A stretch of 64,000 nt of DNA, from positions 59,049,847 to 59,113,846 of the forward strand of contig CM041083.1 of NCBI GenBank assembly GCA_023079485.1, written 5' to 3'. This DNA is from Archilochus colubris. Lineage: Eukaryota > Chordata > Aves > Apodiformes > Trochilidae. A program made the position numbers and the translations under genes. Below, in pieces: positions 37,801 to 52,800 of this stretch. Every line of letters starts with the position of its first letter. Within the stretch, counting starts at the first letter, position 1. The notes beneath the pieces were generated by a model. The model had not been told where the DNA came from. It ran no database searches and saw only the letters and a program-made list of their open reading frames with translations.

Positions 37801-40800
37801 GCCTGGGAGGTGTTGTTCCATCAGCTACAACACCATGAGATGAAAGAGCAGCCATATCACAAACTTCTATCTTCACTTAAGTAAAAGTTTGTTTTCAGAT
37901 GGTAATCTCTGATCTGGTCACTATCAGTTAAAGACATAAGAGATTAAAACTCCTGAGGCTGAGCAGCAGGGAAAGATCCAGGTTTGTGCCTTCTCTGATG
38001 AAAAGATGGATGAGCAGCGGTGATCTGAGTCACCCAGCTCTAATATGGTCTGTAAGGAAATAATGGAATAAGATACAACACTTAAGGCAACACTTCTAAA
38101 AAGTGGCAAAACCACAACATGACTAGCCTGTGCAACTCATCAGCACAGTTTACCACAGCCCATTACTGCAGGATTTGGAAGGAAATGCTAGAAATTATAG
38201 TTTCTCCATTAGAATGAAAATAAACATACTGTATAAAATTTCCAGACCTGCAGATGTGTCAAGACTTCAGCTGGTCTGGTTCAATAGAGGCAAGATTTTC
38301 CAAAAACTGTTCCCTAGGTTGTCTTGCCTTTTTATGTGAAGCACCTTAGACCAGAATCTGTCAGAAATACTATACCAAGAAAAGAAAAGAACTAGTGCAA
38401 TAAAACCATTTATATTTAATGTAAACCCATTTCCAGCCACTGGTAATCAAGACCTGATCCAAAAAAAGCCTCCTTGAACCCTCAAAGAAAAAGATTAATC
38501 CTTGAGATGGAGAAGTCATTCACAAGGTTATTTGTACAGATGTGTGTAAGTCCCATGCAAAAGATTAAGAAATACACAGAAGTTCAGCTCTAATGTAAGT
38601 TAATCGATCCAGACAAAGGCAGCTGCACTTAATAAAAGCTTCCTCATTTTCCTCCATGCCATTGTCCCAGGTCTGCAATTATGCCATTCCCCTACATGTG
38701 AGACACCACACCTTTAGTTTACAGCTTTAGGAAATGACTGGGAGCCATCCATGTTCATGTAATCTCTGAAGAGTGCAAAGAGAAAGGAGGGGAAGTTTTG
38801 GAATCAGGCCCACACTCCATTTTCAAGCTCTTCAACAAAGGAGAAAAACAAAAAAGAAAAAAAAGGATGTAAAAAACTCTTTTGTGAAAAACCTGTATTA
38901 ATGTCACTGTACTCTAAGTGTTCTACTTTTTTACACTTGAATGGTAGAAGTCAAACAGGCTGAAGCAATCTGGAAGTCACGCTGTTTGAAAAATCAGATT
39001 TCATAGAGAAAACACTGATTGCACTTTAAAAACTATATTTCTTTTTGGATAGTCATCACTGGGACTTGAGCTCACAAGACCTTTAAGCTGCTTGTGCTGT
39101 GCTATTCAGCCTGAGCTTTGCATCCACAGCTACAGCTCATTGCTCAGAGGTCTGAAGTTACTGCCGTCAGTAACTGCTGGCTTGTAGTACTTGTGTCAGA
39201 GCTTTTTGCCTGTTGCCTCCCTCAAACCCTTCTTTGCAGGTTCAGACAGGGACAAAGCATTGAATATGTTGGAGGTTGTCACTTCTTTGTGTTTCACTCT
39301 TCTGTAACACTGCCCAATGTGCCCCGAGTGAAAACCAGCCATTGACTGCTCCTGAAAGGCTTTTAGTCAGCCATGGTCTTCATTACATCCTACTAACAAC
39401 TAGAAAAAGGCTCTGGCAGGGTCTGAGTGTGCCTTTGGGAGTCTTCCATAGTGAAAGCAGTGAAGCATCCAAACAGCTATTTCATTGTCTCTTTCAATTA
39501 AGCAGACAATATTGCGTCGGTACTGTTGTAAATACTTCAGCATGCCAAATTATGTCTTTTTGCCTCCTGGCCCTCATGTCTGTAATAAAGAAGGGCAAGA
39601 GTGAGGGGTTTTACAATTTCAGTAACCTTAGGAACCATGTCCTGGAGCAGGAAGTCCCACCTGAGTCTGAACAGAAGCCAGTCCAGTCATATCCAATAGC
39701 TGCCAGCCCTGGTGGGATGCTGAAGAGCAGGGTGAGCCAGCAGGGATAAAGTCCCATTACCCCAGAAAAATCTGCCACCAACCTACAGCTCTAGGACTGA
39801 CAGAGAGGGTGACTCTCATGTGTCTTGAACAGGCCTTCACAGATCTTTAATCTATGAACATGGAAGAGCATAACAGTGTCATTGGTAATTGTAGCATCCT
39901 GTGGCAGCTGTGAGTTTCACACCTTCTAGTTCATTAGATGGTGGAAGAGCAGCTGCTTATTTTATGGCAAACTCCTAGGCAGCCAAGCCAGTGGGTGCTG
40001 TTAAAGGGCAGCTTGGAGGGAGAGGAGGGAGACTGATTGCTGTGGTGAAAAATGATCCTTCCCAACAGCCCCTATTGCCACTTCTGCTTCTTTCCTTGGC
40101 ATCGGCAAAACCAACAAATCTGAAATTCTTCCTTAATATCCTGTCTCGTTTCCAGATGTCTCTGGCATCTGCACAGGAGAAGCAGCTTGGTCTTGGCCCT
40201 TCATTTGGACGTAGCAAAGTTCACCTCTTGGCATTTGCTGTTGGCTGACAGCAGTGCAGCAGAGCAGGTTGACTCACCCCATTTCAGTTTTCCTTTAAGT
40301 GAATCAGTTGTCCCTGTCACAGCAGAGCAACACTTATGAAAAGGGCTGGAAAATAGTGTTGCCACGTGTTGCTGAGAGCCCTTGACTAGCATCACTCGGA
40401 GCTGCCCTCTCATTGTATGAAATGTGGGAACAATAGGATGGTTTCAGTATGGTATCAGTGGTCAAAAGTTCTCAGTAACCAGTCTTAAGCTTTTTATCTT
40501 GGTTTGGTCTACATGTATTTTGCCTGCCACATTGGCTAACAGAAAATACAAGTGTTCTGGAAAAAAAAAGCTTACTCTGAATTTCAGCAAAGACAAGTAA
40601 ACTTAAGTGCAACACACAGTAGAAAAATGCCACTCAGACTTATTAAGAGGTTTCTTGGACTCATCCCAAACTGAAGCAGTAAGATGGATATAAATGTACT
40701 CTAAAACATCTACTGGCTCTTAGTCATACATTAAAGCAACTGTTGTCCAGAATTGGGAACACCAGTAGGCAGCCCTAAGCTATCACCCTTTGGATTATGA

Positions 40801-43800
40801 TACCACCAACAGTAAGACAATTTGAGGAGAAAAGTCAAATCCAAATCCTTTCAGCATCTGACAAAAGCTCTACTGGACCATAAGATATTCAAAGAGTCTC
40901 TGATCACGCAGGTGGTTGACTAGCTTGCTCAAAAAAAAACCCCAACAATTTTTCCATTTGAGTAAAGGACTTAATCAAATGACTGTTAGAAATCTCTGTT
41001 TCTCTAAGTATTTTTCATATCAAATATTCAACTCTACTCTCTGAGGACTCTAGTACTCTCTTTTTCCCAGACACATAAAGAATGTTTGCTTCTCTGCTTT
41101 TTCCAGTTTAACTCCACATTTGTGACAGTTTCAGAGAAAAGCACACAGCACATTCTTATTCAGAGTTTGAAATACAGGTGCCTGGGGAGGTGTGGGATGG
41201 CTAGACTGGCTGGATTCCAACCTGAACCTTGTGGGTATCTCAGGGACTCTGTAGCTTTGCAGGAGAGGTGAGCAGGAGACTGAAACTGTGTTTACTCTTT
41301 TTGTTCTCCCATTAGACTCCCAAAGGTACTTGTCTGGAGTCAGTGAAGATTGCCATTGATACTGGCTACCGCCACATCGACGGGGCCTTTGTCTACTTCA
41401 ATGAGCATGAAGTGGGACAGGCTATCCGGGAGAAGATTGCTGAAGGAAAGATCAAGAGAGAAGACATTTTTTACTGTGGCAAGGTGAGAGGCTGCACTCG
41501 GATTGTTTACACTAAATCCAGGATTTCTCTGTGTTTTAAGGATGCCAGTGGTCAATATGTGGCATGCTTCCAGACTCTTTCTTCCCCAGAATCACCATAA
41601 TGCTTCAGATTTTTAAGAGCACTACATTCACTGTAAAGCATAGGAATTACTCTTGCTCTCAGGTGCAAGCTCAGTTAGCAGTCAGAACCATGCACCATCC
41701 ATTCTGCCCAGTACTGCAAGTACCTGCAAGTTTAGACCATTCCTATGCTCAGCAGTGCTGCCCAAGCTGTTACTGTCCCTCGTGCTGTGCTGGCCTGCAA
41801 ATCTGTACAGTCACACACTGAGCCCAATCTGGACAATGACCCTGCAAATGAGTTATTTACTGCTAGAGCAATTCCCTGAACAGGTTTTGCTGTGAGATTG
41901 CACAATGAAAGGGGTGGCAGCAAGCACGTGCATGCAAGTGTCTGTGTACAGGAGAATAGCAAGGGCTTACATTGGTACTACTGCCAGAAAATTACTCATG
42001 AAGATACACCCTTAGTTACTGTATCACCTGCCATTAAAAAGTTCTAGGGTGATGAATCAACCTACTTGTAGAGAAGATGTCATCACATTTCTCCTCTAGA
42101 GCAACGAGGCTGGTTAATGCTTTAAAGTCTTAGCTTTTTGTCAGACACTTCATTAGACAAGGGATTTCCTTCTTTTAGAAAAGAATCAGCTCTTACACCT
42201 ATTATAACTACAGTGACTAGATCCCAGCGATAAGACAGAGAGCTCATTGCACATTGAAGAAGAAAGATAAGATGGCCCCAGAAAATTCATGGTGGCTGCC
42301 CAGTTTCTAATGAAGTTTGTGACCTCAAGTTCCTCTTCCTGCAGTGCTGCTTTGGCCATATCAGCCTAATATTTTCCCTTTCTCCCTTCACAAATAAAAT
42401 GTAATCCACAGAAGTTACTCAACAGCCTTGGAAAAAAATACCAGTGTTCCTAGAGTGAATAATCCCATGGGATTAAAGGCCCATTTTACTGTGAGCAATT
42501 TAGTTAAGCTCCATGATCTGGGAAACAAAGCTTTAGATTGGGTAGTTTGCAGAACAAGTGAATTTTCAGCAGCTCTAGACCAGTTTCCAAGTACAGCAAT
42601 TTCCAGCCTGTAAAGTATGCAAGTCTCTTCCAAGTTCTCTGTTCAGTTCTACTAGTAACAACTTTGCCATCTTCATAGAAAAAAAAGCTTCATATCCTCA
42701 GATTTTCCACCTTTATCAGAGTAGTCTCTCATGTGCCATATACGTTGATTTGGATTGGTCAAAATATTTTCTTTCAAATGTTTTACAGTTTCATTACTGC
42801 AAATTACCAGTTGAATTTCAAATCAAAAACACAAAGTTGTGCCAAAAGGTTGGAACCAGATGTCCTAACAGTTTTGAGTCTTTAACTTTCCCAATTGCTT
42901 CCCCTACTTTTTATTTTCCCATATGAACCTTTAGGTTCTGTGAAATTGCATCTCTGTAAAACTTTATAAGGATTCCAAACTTCATTTATTTATTAAGCCT
43001 TTCTATATTCAATGTGTGATCTAATCCCTAGATCATTTTCCAAGTTGATGATCAATACCTAAGCACTGAGCTACCTGTGAAACTGCATTTGATTTCCTGA
43101 TTTTAAGTTCAGTTTTTACCTAAACTGCAGATCTTGCAAGCCACAGGGCTGCAACTCATGGTACCACAGTAGTCCATGCCTGTGATTGCAGCCTGTTTTG
43201 TGACTATGAGATTTGGATGGATTTATCTTTCTGCTGTGTCCTCTCTGTTCAATAAAACTTCAGGTGCTCAGGGTGACAGTTCAGTAGAGCAACTCTGTAG
43301 TGTTTAAAGAGTTCAAGGTAGATGGGGAAAATAATCTGCAACAAATTTAATTCATTGCAGTTCAGGATTTTCACAGGTTTCACTGAATGTTTTCATAGAA
43401 GCTTTGAATGTCCCAGAAGTGGGACCAGCTGTCCCTTGTCTTAAGAACTTAATGTATCTTCAGCTATATGTACCTTATGGACATAGGTATCTTATGAACT
43501 ACAGACAAAGATCAAGCCACAGATAGAAACATCAGCCACTGATTGATAACTGAGTGATATGAACTGTTGCATCTTCTGAGAAATGTAGTAGGCACAGTAC
43601 ACTATTCTTGAAAGTGGTCTGCATTACAGAAGTTGGGTTTGTTTCCAGCCTTAATGACACCTAAAAGTCCTGGAAATTCCCAAGACCCTTCAGACTCAAG
43701 TCCTTCATGCAGATCCTCCCTTAAGCAAAGGCAATGCAGACTGAAAGCTGGTCCATCAGCAGGGACAGCCCTGCTGAGTGAGTGGCAATGTTACTGGAAC

Positions 43801-46800
43801 GGTCACTTGGTGCAATCAGGCTGCATCTGCCAGTTGAAATCATCGGCACTTGCACTTGGCTCTCGCTGCTGGCTGGCTGAGCAGCTCAGCATCCAGAAAT
43901 TTTAGAGGTTTTATATCAACTGCCAACATCTCACTTGGCTTATATAGCAAGACCTTTCTGGTCTCCTTTTTCATCCCTGGATATTTCTTTCATTAAACTA
44001 GAAGTAACATTTCCAGGAAATGTGGTGTCCTGAAATGCCAAAGCCAGCTGGCAGCTTTGACTTCTCTACATGGGTTCTAGTTAGGTAGATAATACAATAA
44101 CTTGTACAAAATCATGAAAACAGTTATGAAACTCTTAAGTTTCCATGGCATCTATGTATTAACATAATACAAATGTTTGCTAATTCTAAAGGCTGTTTCT
44201 TTAGAAACTCTGCAGTTGTTTAAAGGGAAGTATATTCACTGGCAAGTACTGAGGTCAATAGCACTGGGCTACAAAGAGCACTCAGAAAAACTGCTTCTAA
44301 AGTATCAACATACTTACTCAATTTCTTAAACACAGTAATGAAACAAAGCAAACATGAAGTGTATACAGACTTATTTCCTTACTTAAATACAAGTCCAAAA
44401 CAACATCTCATTTTACTCATAAAATGAAAATTGAAGATTAGCAAATGCTAAAAAACATCCTCACCAAAGGCTGTCAGGAAATCCAGTGGAACAGCTTAAA
44501 ACTCTAAAGGTGGGACCTTGGTCCCTTTAGTGTAGGACGCCTGCACCTGTGGAACCTCCATCTTGGTGATCATAAGCCCTTCACACCTTATAACATACAA
44601 CAGGGGAAGGCCCAGTATGGATTTCCAGGTGCCAGCCCCTGCTTTGATGTGTCAGCTTAGGGCAGGGTAAGGTGTGTTGCTGTCACTACAACTGCAGGAT
44701 AACTTGTCCTGCCTCTGCTGGCAGAACTGAGCTGACAGATATTCCCTGTAATACGATAGTCTGATTTAAAAAAAAATAATCTAAAATATTTAAAAACCCG
44801 GGCTATGTCCCTTGACACCTATACTCACTATCTTCTCCTGAAAATCACAATTCAAGGGTTGCACATCTCAATAATGGATTCATTCTATACCTTGGCATAC
44901 TCTGCCTGTTTTGTTGACAGAACTGGCTAGACAATGACCACACCAATAAACACCAGGTTTCTCCAGCCAATAATGGTGTCAACAACCTCAACATGACTCC
45001 ACATGTCAGTTTTGTGCACTGAAAAAATAAGATAAGATATCCCAGATTATTGTGTGCCAGCAAATGGCACTTTGGAGCTTCTATTGTGTGCTAATTTTGT
45101 TTTTTGTCCATTTTAACTTCATCAATGAGTTTACAAAGAGCTCTTGGTTACTAATTACCATGCTTGGTTTTATTCTTCCAAGAGATTTGCATCAGCAGAG
45201 TTCAGGTAGAGACAGTACTGAGACGAAATTAACTGATCGCACTCCATAGCAACCTCAGGGCATCACCTCTAAAGGAAGCAGTTGGGATGAAAGAGGCTGA
45301 GGAGGCTCTGCTTTAACTCCTCACACCTGCATTACAGTAGCTAAACAATAACACAGCTTTCAGTGTGTACTGGGGAGTAAATTAAAATTTCCCTGTATCA
45401 GGCAGTTACTCAGGCCCCACAGCTACAGGAGAAAACCAAAAGATTCTCTTTGTGCTGGGTGCTTGGCTGCTCAATAGCTAACTCACATGATCTGAGCTTC
45501 TGCCTTTTGACCATAAAACTGACCACACATTTCTTGTGGGAACAAAGCTTTCAAGTGAAAGCATGTGCTTGGAAAGCTCAGAAAACAAAAGGAATCTGCC
45601 TAAGTTCCTTGAGCAAGAGTTAGCAATATACACGACTTAGAAAACTGTGTTGTAATAAACAAAGAGGTAATGGATTCATTGGGTCAGCACTGGGACAGTC
45701 CTGCTCAGGGACTCCTGTCTTAACCTTTACATCTGCCTGTGGCAGAAGACAGGATAAGGCCTCTCACCATTGTCTTGTGATGTGAACCAAAAAAAATAAT
45801 AAAAAAGTCTTTGTTCTGTGCATAACGGGTCTCTCAAAAGGACAAGAGTGTGTATGTGTGTGTGTAGGGGGTGGGTGTTAGCTGAAGGGTGCTCACGGTT
45901 CCTCTGGGCACCCAAAAAAAGAGCCTGTGCTTGCCTCCCCAGCTGTGGAACACTTGTCACCCCCCTGAGCTGGTGCGTCCCACGCTGGAGAAAACCCTGA
46001 AGATCCTGCAGCTGGACTATGTTGACCTCTACATTATTGAGCTGCCAATGGCTTTCAAGGTAAAAAGAAAAATTGCTCAAAAAAAAAAAAAAAAAGTGCA
46101 TGATTGGCTTGAACCATGGTCTCCAGCTAGCATCTTCCTTGCAGCTTCCAGTCTGTATTGAAAATAGCACTTTGGCCAGATAATGTTTGATATACACTAA
46201 TGCATGCATACATTTCTGTGTACTAACCACAGAAAGAGAGGCTTATAGAGGGTGGGAGAACAGTTAATGACAGCTTCTGTTCCCCTTGCTTGTTGCATGG
46301 GGTCTCCTCACTGGGGCTGAACTCTCCCTGTTCTGAAGAACCACTTTAGCTGAAGCAGCACATTTGCCTTAATCCTCCCTGATGTCAAAGTCAGAAGGGA
46401 GTCAGTGAATGAAAAGGGTTATGCAAAGCATCAAGGGGACAGAGGCAAAGGTTGGAAGGGGAGAGGAGAAAGGGAAAAGCTGATTTCCTTACTCTGTCCT
46501 CAAAAATGAATAGCCTTAGTAGTATTAAAACCACTAAGCAAATCATGGTTGTGATCTAGATCTCACTAACTCCAGTGCTCCTCTTGGACACCTTCACTTG
46601 GTCCCAAACATGGCTTGTCCATCTCTCACTCTCAAATGTCTAAAAAGTCAAAGCCCAAGATTCCTTCATACTGTTGGCTCTGGGCAACATGTAGTCAAAA
46701 CCTTTGAATGCCAGGAGCTCACATGAGAGCTGCATGCCTACCACACGAGCTCCTGCAAGTCCCCAGACTTTCTGGTTTCACAGCCCCTTGTACCTTGCTT

Positions 46801-49800
46801 TACAATCTTCCTCTCCAAGTACAACATATAAAGGGAAATTAAATGGAAATAAAATTAGACAAATGAGATTCAAAACAAATTTAAGTGGTTTTGAACAAAT
46901 ATATTCTTTTTCTTAGACAGAATAGGGTTAGCTGTCTAATGGTTTCTCCAATATGTTTAAGCTCTAAACTAGCCTCTTCTTGCAAGGAAAGTAGTAAAAT
47001 ATAACTTTAATAATTAGAAAACTAAGGACTCCAAACTGCCAGAAGCATTGGATAGGAAGCAATTTACCAATGAAGCAATAACCTTAGACCTGCAGTTCCT
47101 TTTTCCCCAAGGAAATCATATCCCATTAAGACCTGTACAGGACTAACTGGACTCAGATATTAAAACTTTATTTATGCAGTCCCACGTATGGAATCCTTTT
47201 GGGTACATTTTGAAGAATTTCCCACCACTTGCAATTTCCTGTTTCCCCTTGCTTGTGTTTGTATTCTCCAGTAGTTCATTCTCCCACATAGTGAAGGTCA
47301 TTGTCTCACAATATAAAGATATAGACAGCTGGCTTTAAAGTAATGTACATCTGACTCCCTGAGGCCTGTATCAACAATCTGGGTTGTTAAAGGAGTAACA
47401 GTCCTAGAGATTCCTTCACATTCTCCATGAGAGGGGAGAAGAAAAGTCACTTGAAAAATATACATTTCTCTGTGACAAATAATACAATAAAAATAATTTT
47501 AAAACCCAACAAACACAGAAGACCCCAAACCATCCTTTTTCAATGGTGACAGGTTTCCCCTCTTTGCTCCCTCTCTCACAAATACACTTATATCCTGCAT
47601 GCTGTGGTTGTCTCTGCTGAGGAGGGTGCAGGTGTAAAGCTGACAAAGTCCTGCTCTGCCCTCATCTGCAAACATCACTGCTTTCCTCTCTCCTCAAAAG
47701 CAGTCTCTGCTTGAAACCAGTGAAGTATTTGAGATGAAACTTACAGTTTCAGTCAGAACCATGGCCCTGCAGAGCACAGGGGTGCAAGCTGTTATAGGGG
47801 CTTTTAGGCAGAGTAAGAGGAATCTGTATATAGAGAGCATAGCCCACCACACCAGCACTTTCAGATGGATCAAGAATGGCTGACATCTGGGGTGATTCCC
47901 TCATGCATATTCCCCATTCAGGACTTTTGACCTTCTTCCCTTTAGCCCAGTTCCTCCACTCTAGCAAGGCAGATGACCAGCAGGAATCTTTCTTCCCCAG
48001 CCACTACATGGCTTCTGCCTGGGGAGCTCATACCCATGGGCAGGTACCATCAATACTCAGGTACCTGTGCACTAAATCATCTCCAAATCCCTCCCAACTG
48101 AATTATTTTGTCACCTGTGAGGAAAGCAGGTGTTTTAGCCCTCATTGAGCAAGTCTCATCCAAGTAATTTCTTGTCATTTTAAGAGCATAAATCAAATCA
48201 GACCAATGGCCTCAGCATTTGACTTCCTTATTGTCTTCTGTTTATACGATAAGCATTTACAAATAGTTTAAATTGTTCTCTTGAGAAAGCCCTCTTTGTC
48301 AAAGACCATTTTGTGAAAGTGATGGGATGTGCAGACCTGTCTTCCTGCCTCAGTGTTAGTGAGGAAATTATTAAAATGGGAGCATGGCTTTCCTTTACCA
48401 GCTGCCATGTTGTAAATGATAGAATGGCTAGAGATGGAAGGGGCCTTAAAGATCATCTAGTTCCTAACCCCCAACGTGCAAGTGGGTTGTCTGGTAGCTT
48501 TTGGATTGCCTCCAGACTTGGAACACAACATGGCATGATCCCTACAAAGTGGCACTGCCTGTACAGTATCATCCCACTGATTTCAGTGCTCATATGGCAA
48601 CATGGTAGGAAGACACCCTACATTCAGTCTAAGGCACATGGCTTTTTCCAACAGACCTGCAAGAGACGACAACAGCCCTTGTGGGAGTGACTGGTGTGGT
48701 GTAGTCCATGAGAAACCAAAGCTGAGAAATGTGACTAACTTCTGAAACATCTTTTAAAAGACCTAGAAGCCACTATCTTGTCACCATCAAAACACTACCT
48801 TTCTCTCAGTGTTTTATTCTTCTTTATCCAATTGCAGATAGTTCTTCCATTCAGGAACTCCTTTGCATAAAAAGGTAGCTTAGCAGAAAAAGTATTGCCT
48901 GGAGATTATTGAGCAGAGACAACTGCACTTGAACACCTTGTGCAACTCCCTGGCAGAAGGTTTGATCCTTGGGGAAACTGGTACCACAATAGCTGGTACC
49001 AGTTACCTCAGTCAAGATAAGTTCATCTTCAAGCCCTGTTCATCCTGACTTTGTTCAATTTTTAAAACATGTGACAGAAAGAAAGAGAAACTGGAGGGTG
49101 CCAAGTTAGTTAATGTAATTGCTCTCTATTGACTATTATAAAAAAGTAGTGCTGAACAGAAGTTAATGAATTAGAAATGGAACAAAGTAAAAAGCTCTTG
49201 AATTCAGTCTCAGCTCCTGAACTCAAATAATTCCAATTGCTATGTACTGAGCTGGCAGTCCTTGGAGAATCTGCTGGGATATCATGGGGATGAATGGTTT
49301 GTTCCAGAATACATGGGGTGGTTTTGTAAATAGGGCTTCTCGACCTCAACTCATGATGGCAAACAGTTTGTCTTCTAATAGAAAAATGTACTCAACAGTC
49401 ACCTAGCTCCTAGTCAAGATTATTTTTTCAACAAGACATAACAACAAAGGCAAGAAGTGGTCTTTGTGGAATTCACCGAGGAAAACCAGCACATTTGGAG
49501 GAGATGAGCTTATGCCTGTAACTTAGACCTTGGCCTCTGAAATCTGAAACTGTTTTCCTTAGGCTCACTTTTCCCATGAAAGGCCTTGAATTTGAACTTT
49601 TTGACTGAATTGGGAGGCGCCAATTACTGATCATATTAGTCACAGCTGCATGTTCCTGAGGAGTTACCATGTCAACATCTTGTACCCAGATTTTGAAATA
49701 CAGCAGTTTGCAGTCAGATCAAATATCAGACATCAGTGAAGGGTTTCTATGAAAAAAAGTGAAAATGCAACCAAACAAAAGGGAAGGAAGTGCTTATGCA

Positions 49801-52800
49801 TTGCCTGCAACAGCAGTGAAATGACCATCCAAATAAGAGGAAAATGTGCTTCTGAGATATCAGATTATAACTCAGCTCTGAAGTCTTGTCTATGGAGTGT
49901 AGAGTTAGGAAGGAGGAGTTTCTAGTGTCCAAAGAAAGGTGGGAAATGCACTTAAGAGGTTCACAACCTGTACTGTAGCTAGACACATAGCCCTTTACCA
50001 CCAGTAAGCAGCTCTTGGAAAGGGTCCCTCCAGCTGTTGGGAGCACTCTTCCCAGGTGCCAAGGACACAAGCAGGACCAAGGGAAATAGCTGGAAAGAAA
50101 GGAGGGAAGAAGTGGAAAAGAATACAGGTTGGTACTCTAAGACAGCCCTTTGGAAAGAGACCAGTTCTTTGGATGCCATTACATAAAGGTCAAATTTGTT
50201 GAAAAACAAGGGAACTCCTGAGTGTGCACTCATGACAGTTCAGAACTGTATCCAAGGACAATCCAGCAGTGGATGATGTGGTAAGCCCAGAATGAATGAC
50301 CTGTTGATCTTAGGGTGTTTCAGAAAATATTTGATTTTTTGTTTGTTTGTTTTGTTTGTTTGCTAGTAGAAACAGTGTCTGTGGAAAAATCTTTGAGGAG
50401 TGAAAGTTTTTTTCTAAAGAATAAAACTGTGGTTTTACTTTTCAGCCTGGAGATGCAATCTACCCAAAAGATGAAAATGGAAAATTTATCTACCATGAGA
50501 CAGATTTATGTGCCACTTGGGAGGTAAGCAAAAACAACATCCATCCATATATGCCTTAAACACACAGATCCTCATTCCTGCTTTTACTTGTGGCTTCCAA
50601 AAGCAGAGCTGAGGCATACTGGCAAGGGAAATGGATCAAATTGTAGTAGCTCCATGGATAATTCTTACTTCTGTCTCTAGGGATGTTGCTTCTTGCCATC
50701 ATTTAAATTTTGATAACAAAATAAAACACTGTTGACATATCTACCATTCACATTCATTCCTCCAGACTGTGCACTCTACATTTGGTAGTTCAGGTATCTG
50801 TAGGCTTTTACCAATCTCTCCTCTTTATCAGATCTTTACAGCAGGAGAAAGTTGGATCTGGAACAAGTGGCTTCCTTCTCAAAAAAAGAAGGTCTTCACC
50901 TTCAGAAAATAATTTGTCCTAAAGCTTACCATGAAAGTAAATATAAAACAAAACTCAACCAAATGGAAGAACACAACAACAACAAAACAACCCATCACCA
51001 AAAAAAAAAAAAAACCAAACAAAAAACCCCACCTAAACCATTTACCATCAGAAGAAGTTCACTCACTTCAACAATTAATTATCAAAGGAGAATACAAGGG
51101 TTTTCAACTAAGAAAAGTTGGAGGGAAGTAGCATTTACCTAAGGACTGCCTCCTAAATTTGTGATATGCTCTAGAGTCCTATCACCAGATGCCTCTAAGC
51201 CTACTGCTACTTGGCTTCAGGAGCTCAGGTGAGGCAGATTGTGAGATTTAGCAGTCTCCTTACATTGCTGCCTTTTAAAGCTTTCAACAGTGTTCATTTA
51301 ATGACCAAAACTGGCCAGCTTTTCTTCTGCACCACATCTGCTGCAAGAGAGTCCTTAATTCAGCCTTGTTCACACCCAGAGAGATAACACGAGATCCTAC
51401 CAGCTCCACCTCAGTTTTCACCATCCAGAGCTGGATAGTTGTATCCTGATTTAGCTCTACTTGAGGTGTAGCAGATAAAGAAATGGGTAAATTCTAAGTG
51501 AAAGTTCAGAGCAGCAAAGAGTCTAGGGTGGGTTCTGGCTTTTCCCTGGCTGCCAAGCAATCCAGGGGCTCAGGGGCAATGGGGACTTCCACATGAGCTG
51601 TTCATTCTTCTCATTCACAGGCTAGTTGGTCAAATGTTCAAAGCTACATCTGTCTGAACACTGTTAGGTTTTTCACTTCAAGCTGGTGCTTATTGTGAAG
51701 TACAACTTGTAGCAGATTCCTCTCTTCAGCTAGTAAGCCAGGAGAAGAAAAGGTGGTGGTGAGTGCCTGCAAATAATAGCATCAATCTAAATAAAACTCA
51801 CTAAACTCACTCCAGATAATTTCACTCTCAGTATGGTGCTAGCAGGCAAAAACAGCTCCAGATGACTGTATTTGCTGACTTGTCACTGAGTGATACAAAG
51901 CATATGAGGCCAACTAGGGGTCATCAAATAGATGGTGCCTCTTACGTCCCTGCTTTCAGCTCCTGTGAGACAGAAAAAAATAACAAAAGTGGCAGGAGGG
52001 GCATGCAGCCCCATGGTGGGGTCTGCTCTGCCTCAGTCATTGAATCATTTGTGTGCATTGTGTTTGGGAACAAAGGGGAAGACCATAGGAAAGGACTCTT
52101 TTTTCCCTTTTACAACCCAGTATATGAAGCTAATGAAGACCAGGGCATGTATTCATATTCAGCTATTAGGATTTTTCTGAAGCACAGAATATCTAGAATT
52201 CCTCTCTTTCCCCTCCCGCACTCACCCCCCACTTTTTTTTTCTATTTTATTTTGTTCTGAAGTTTTCTGTGCTGGTTTTGAGATGTGCCTTGCCAGATAT
52301 TTAGGGGATCTCACCAGACAAAAGTCTTCAATGAAAAACTGTTTTACAATCAAAAGGAATAAACTGACTTATCAGAAAAGCAATCTGTTCTGTTCAGTCT
52401 CCCTCCTCCAGCTTTGAGTCAATGCTAAAGCAGCATAAAGTAAGCAAAACATTTGAAAGCAGATGTCTGGGACTTAAGTGTCCATCTCTCAGATTAATCT
52501 TTCTGCTGTCCAGAAAAATTCTACCCTCACAGGAGGTATAAAACACTAGGGTTTGGTCTGGAAAGTAGATCTACATATGCGTGGAGTTTAGGCGAGTGGG
52601 GCAGCAATAACCTTTGTGCTTATAGTGCTGTTACTTCTGCTGCAGAAAAGGGTTTTCTTCATTCTCGAGAATGGGTTACCTTTCACCTATCTCTAAAACA
52701 CGTGCTCCAAGGAACAAAGCTAATGTATGGAACTCCACTGGTTTTTGCTTTCTTTGCAGGCTATGGAGGCATGTAAAGATGCAGGCTTGGCCAAGTCTAT

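Larger units (their letters stand above)
46060..50445 (+). other. AKR1D1: AKR1D1 intron 3 (4.4 kb)
   Basis: Donor GTAAAA, acceptor TTTTACTTTTCAG. It contains an A17 run at 46079-46095 directly after the donor, a CR1 tail at about 48417-48476 and a (TTTG)n run at 50335-50362. No other exon is recognised. Confidence 0.85.

Noticed and set aside
45727..46230. 167-codon minus-strand open frame
   Set aside because: It is antisense to AKR1D1 exon 3 and its flanks and shows no protein family features.
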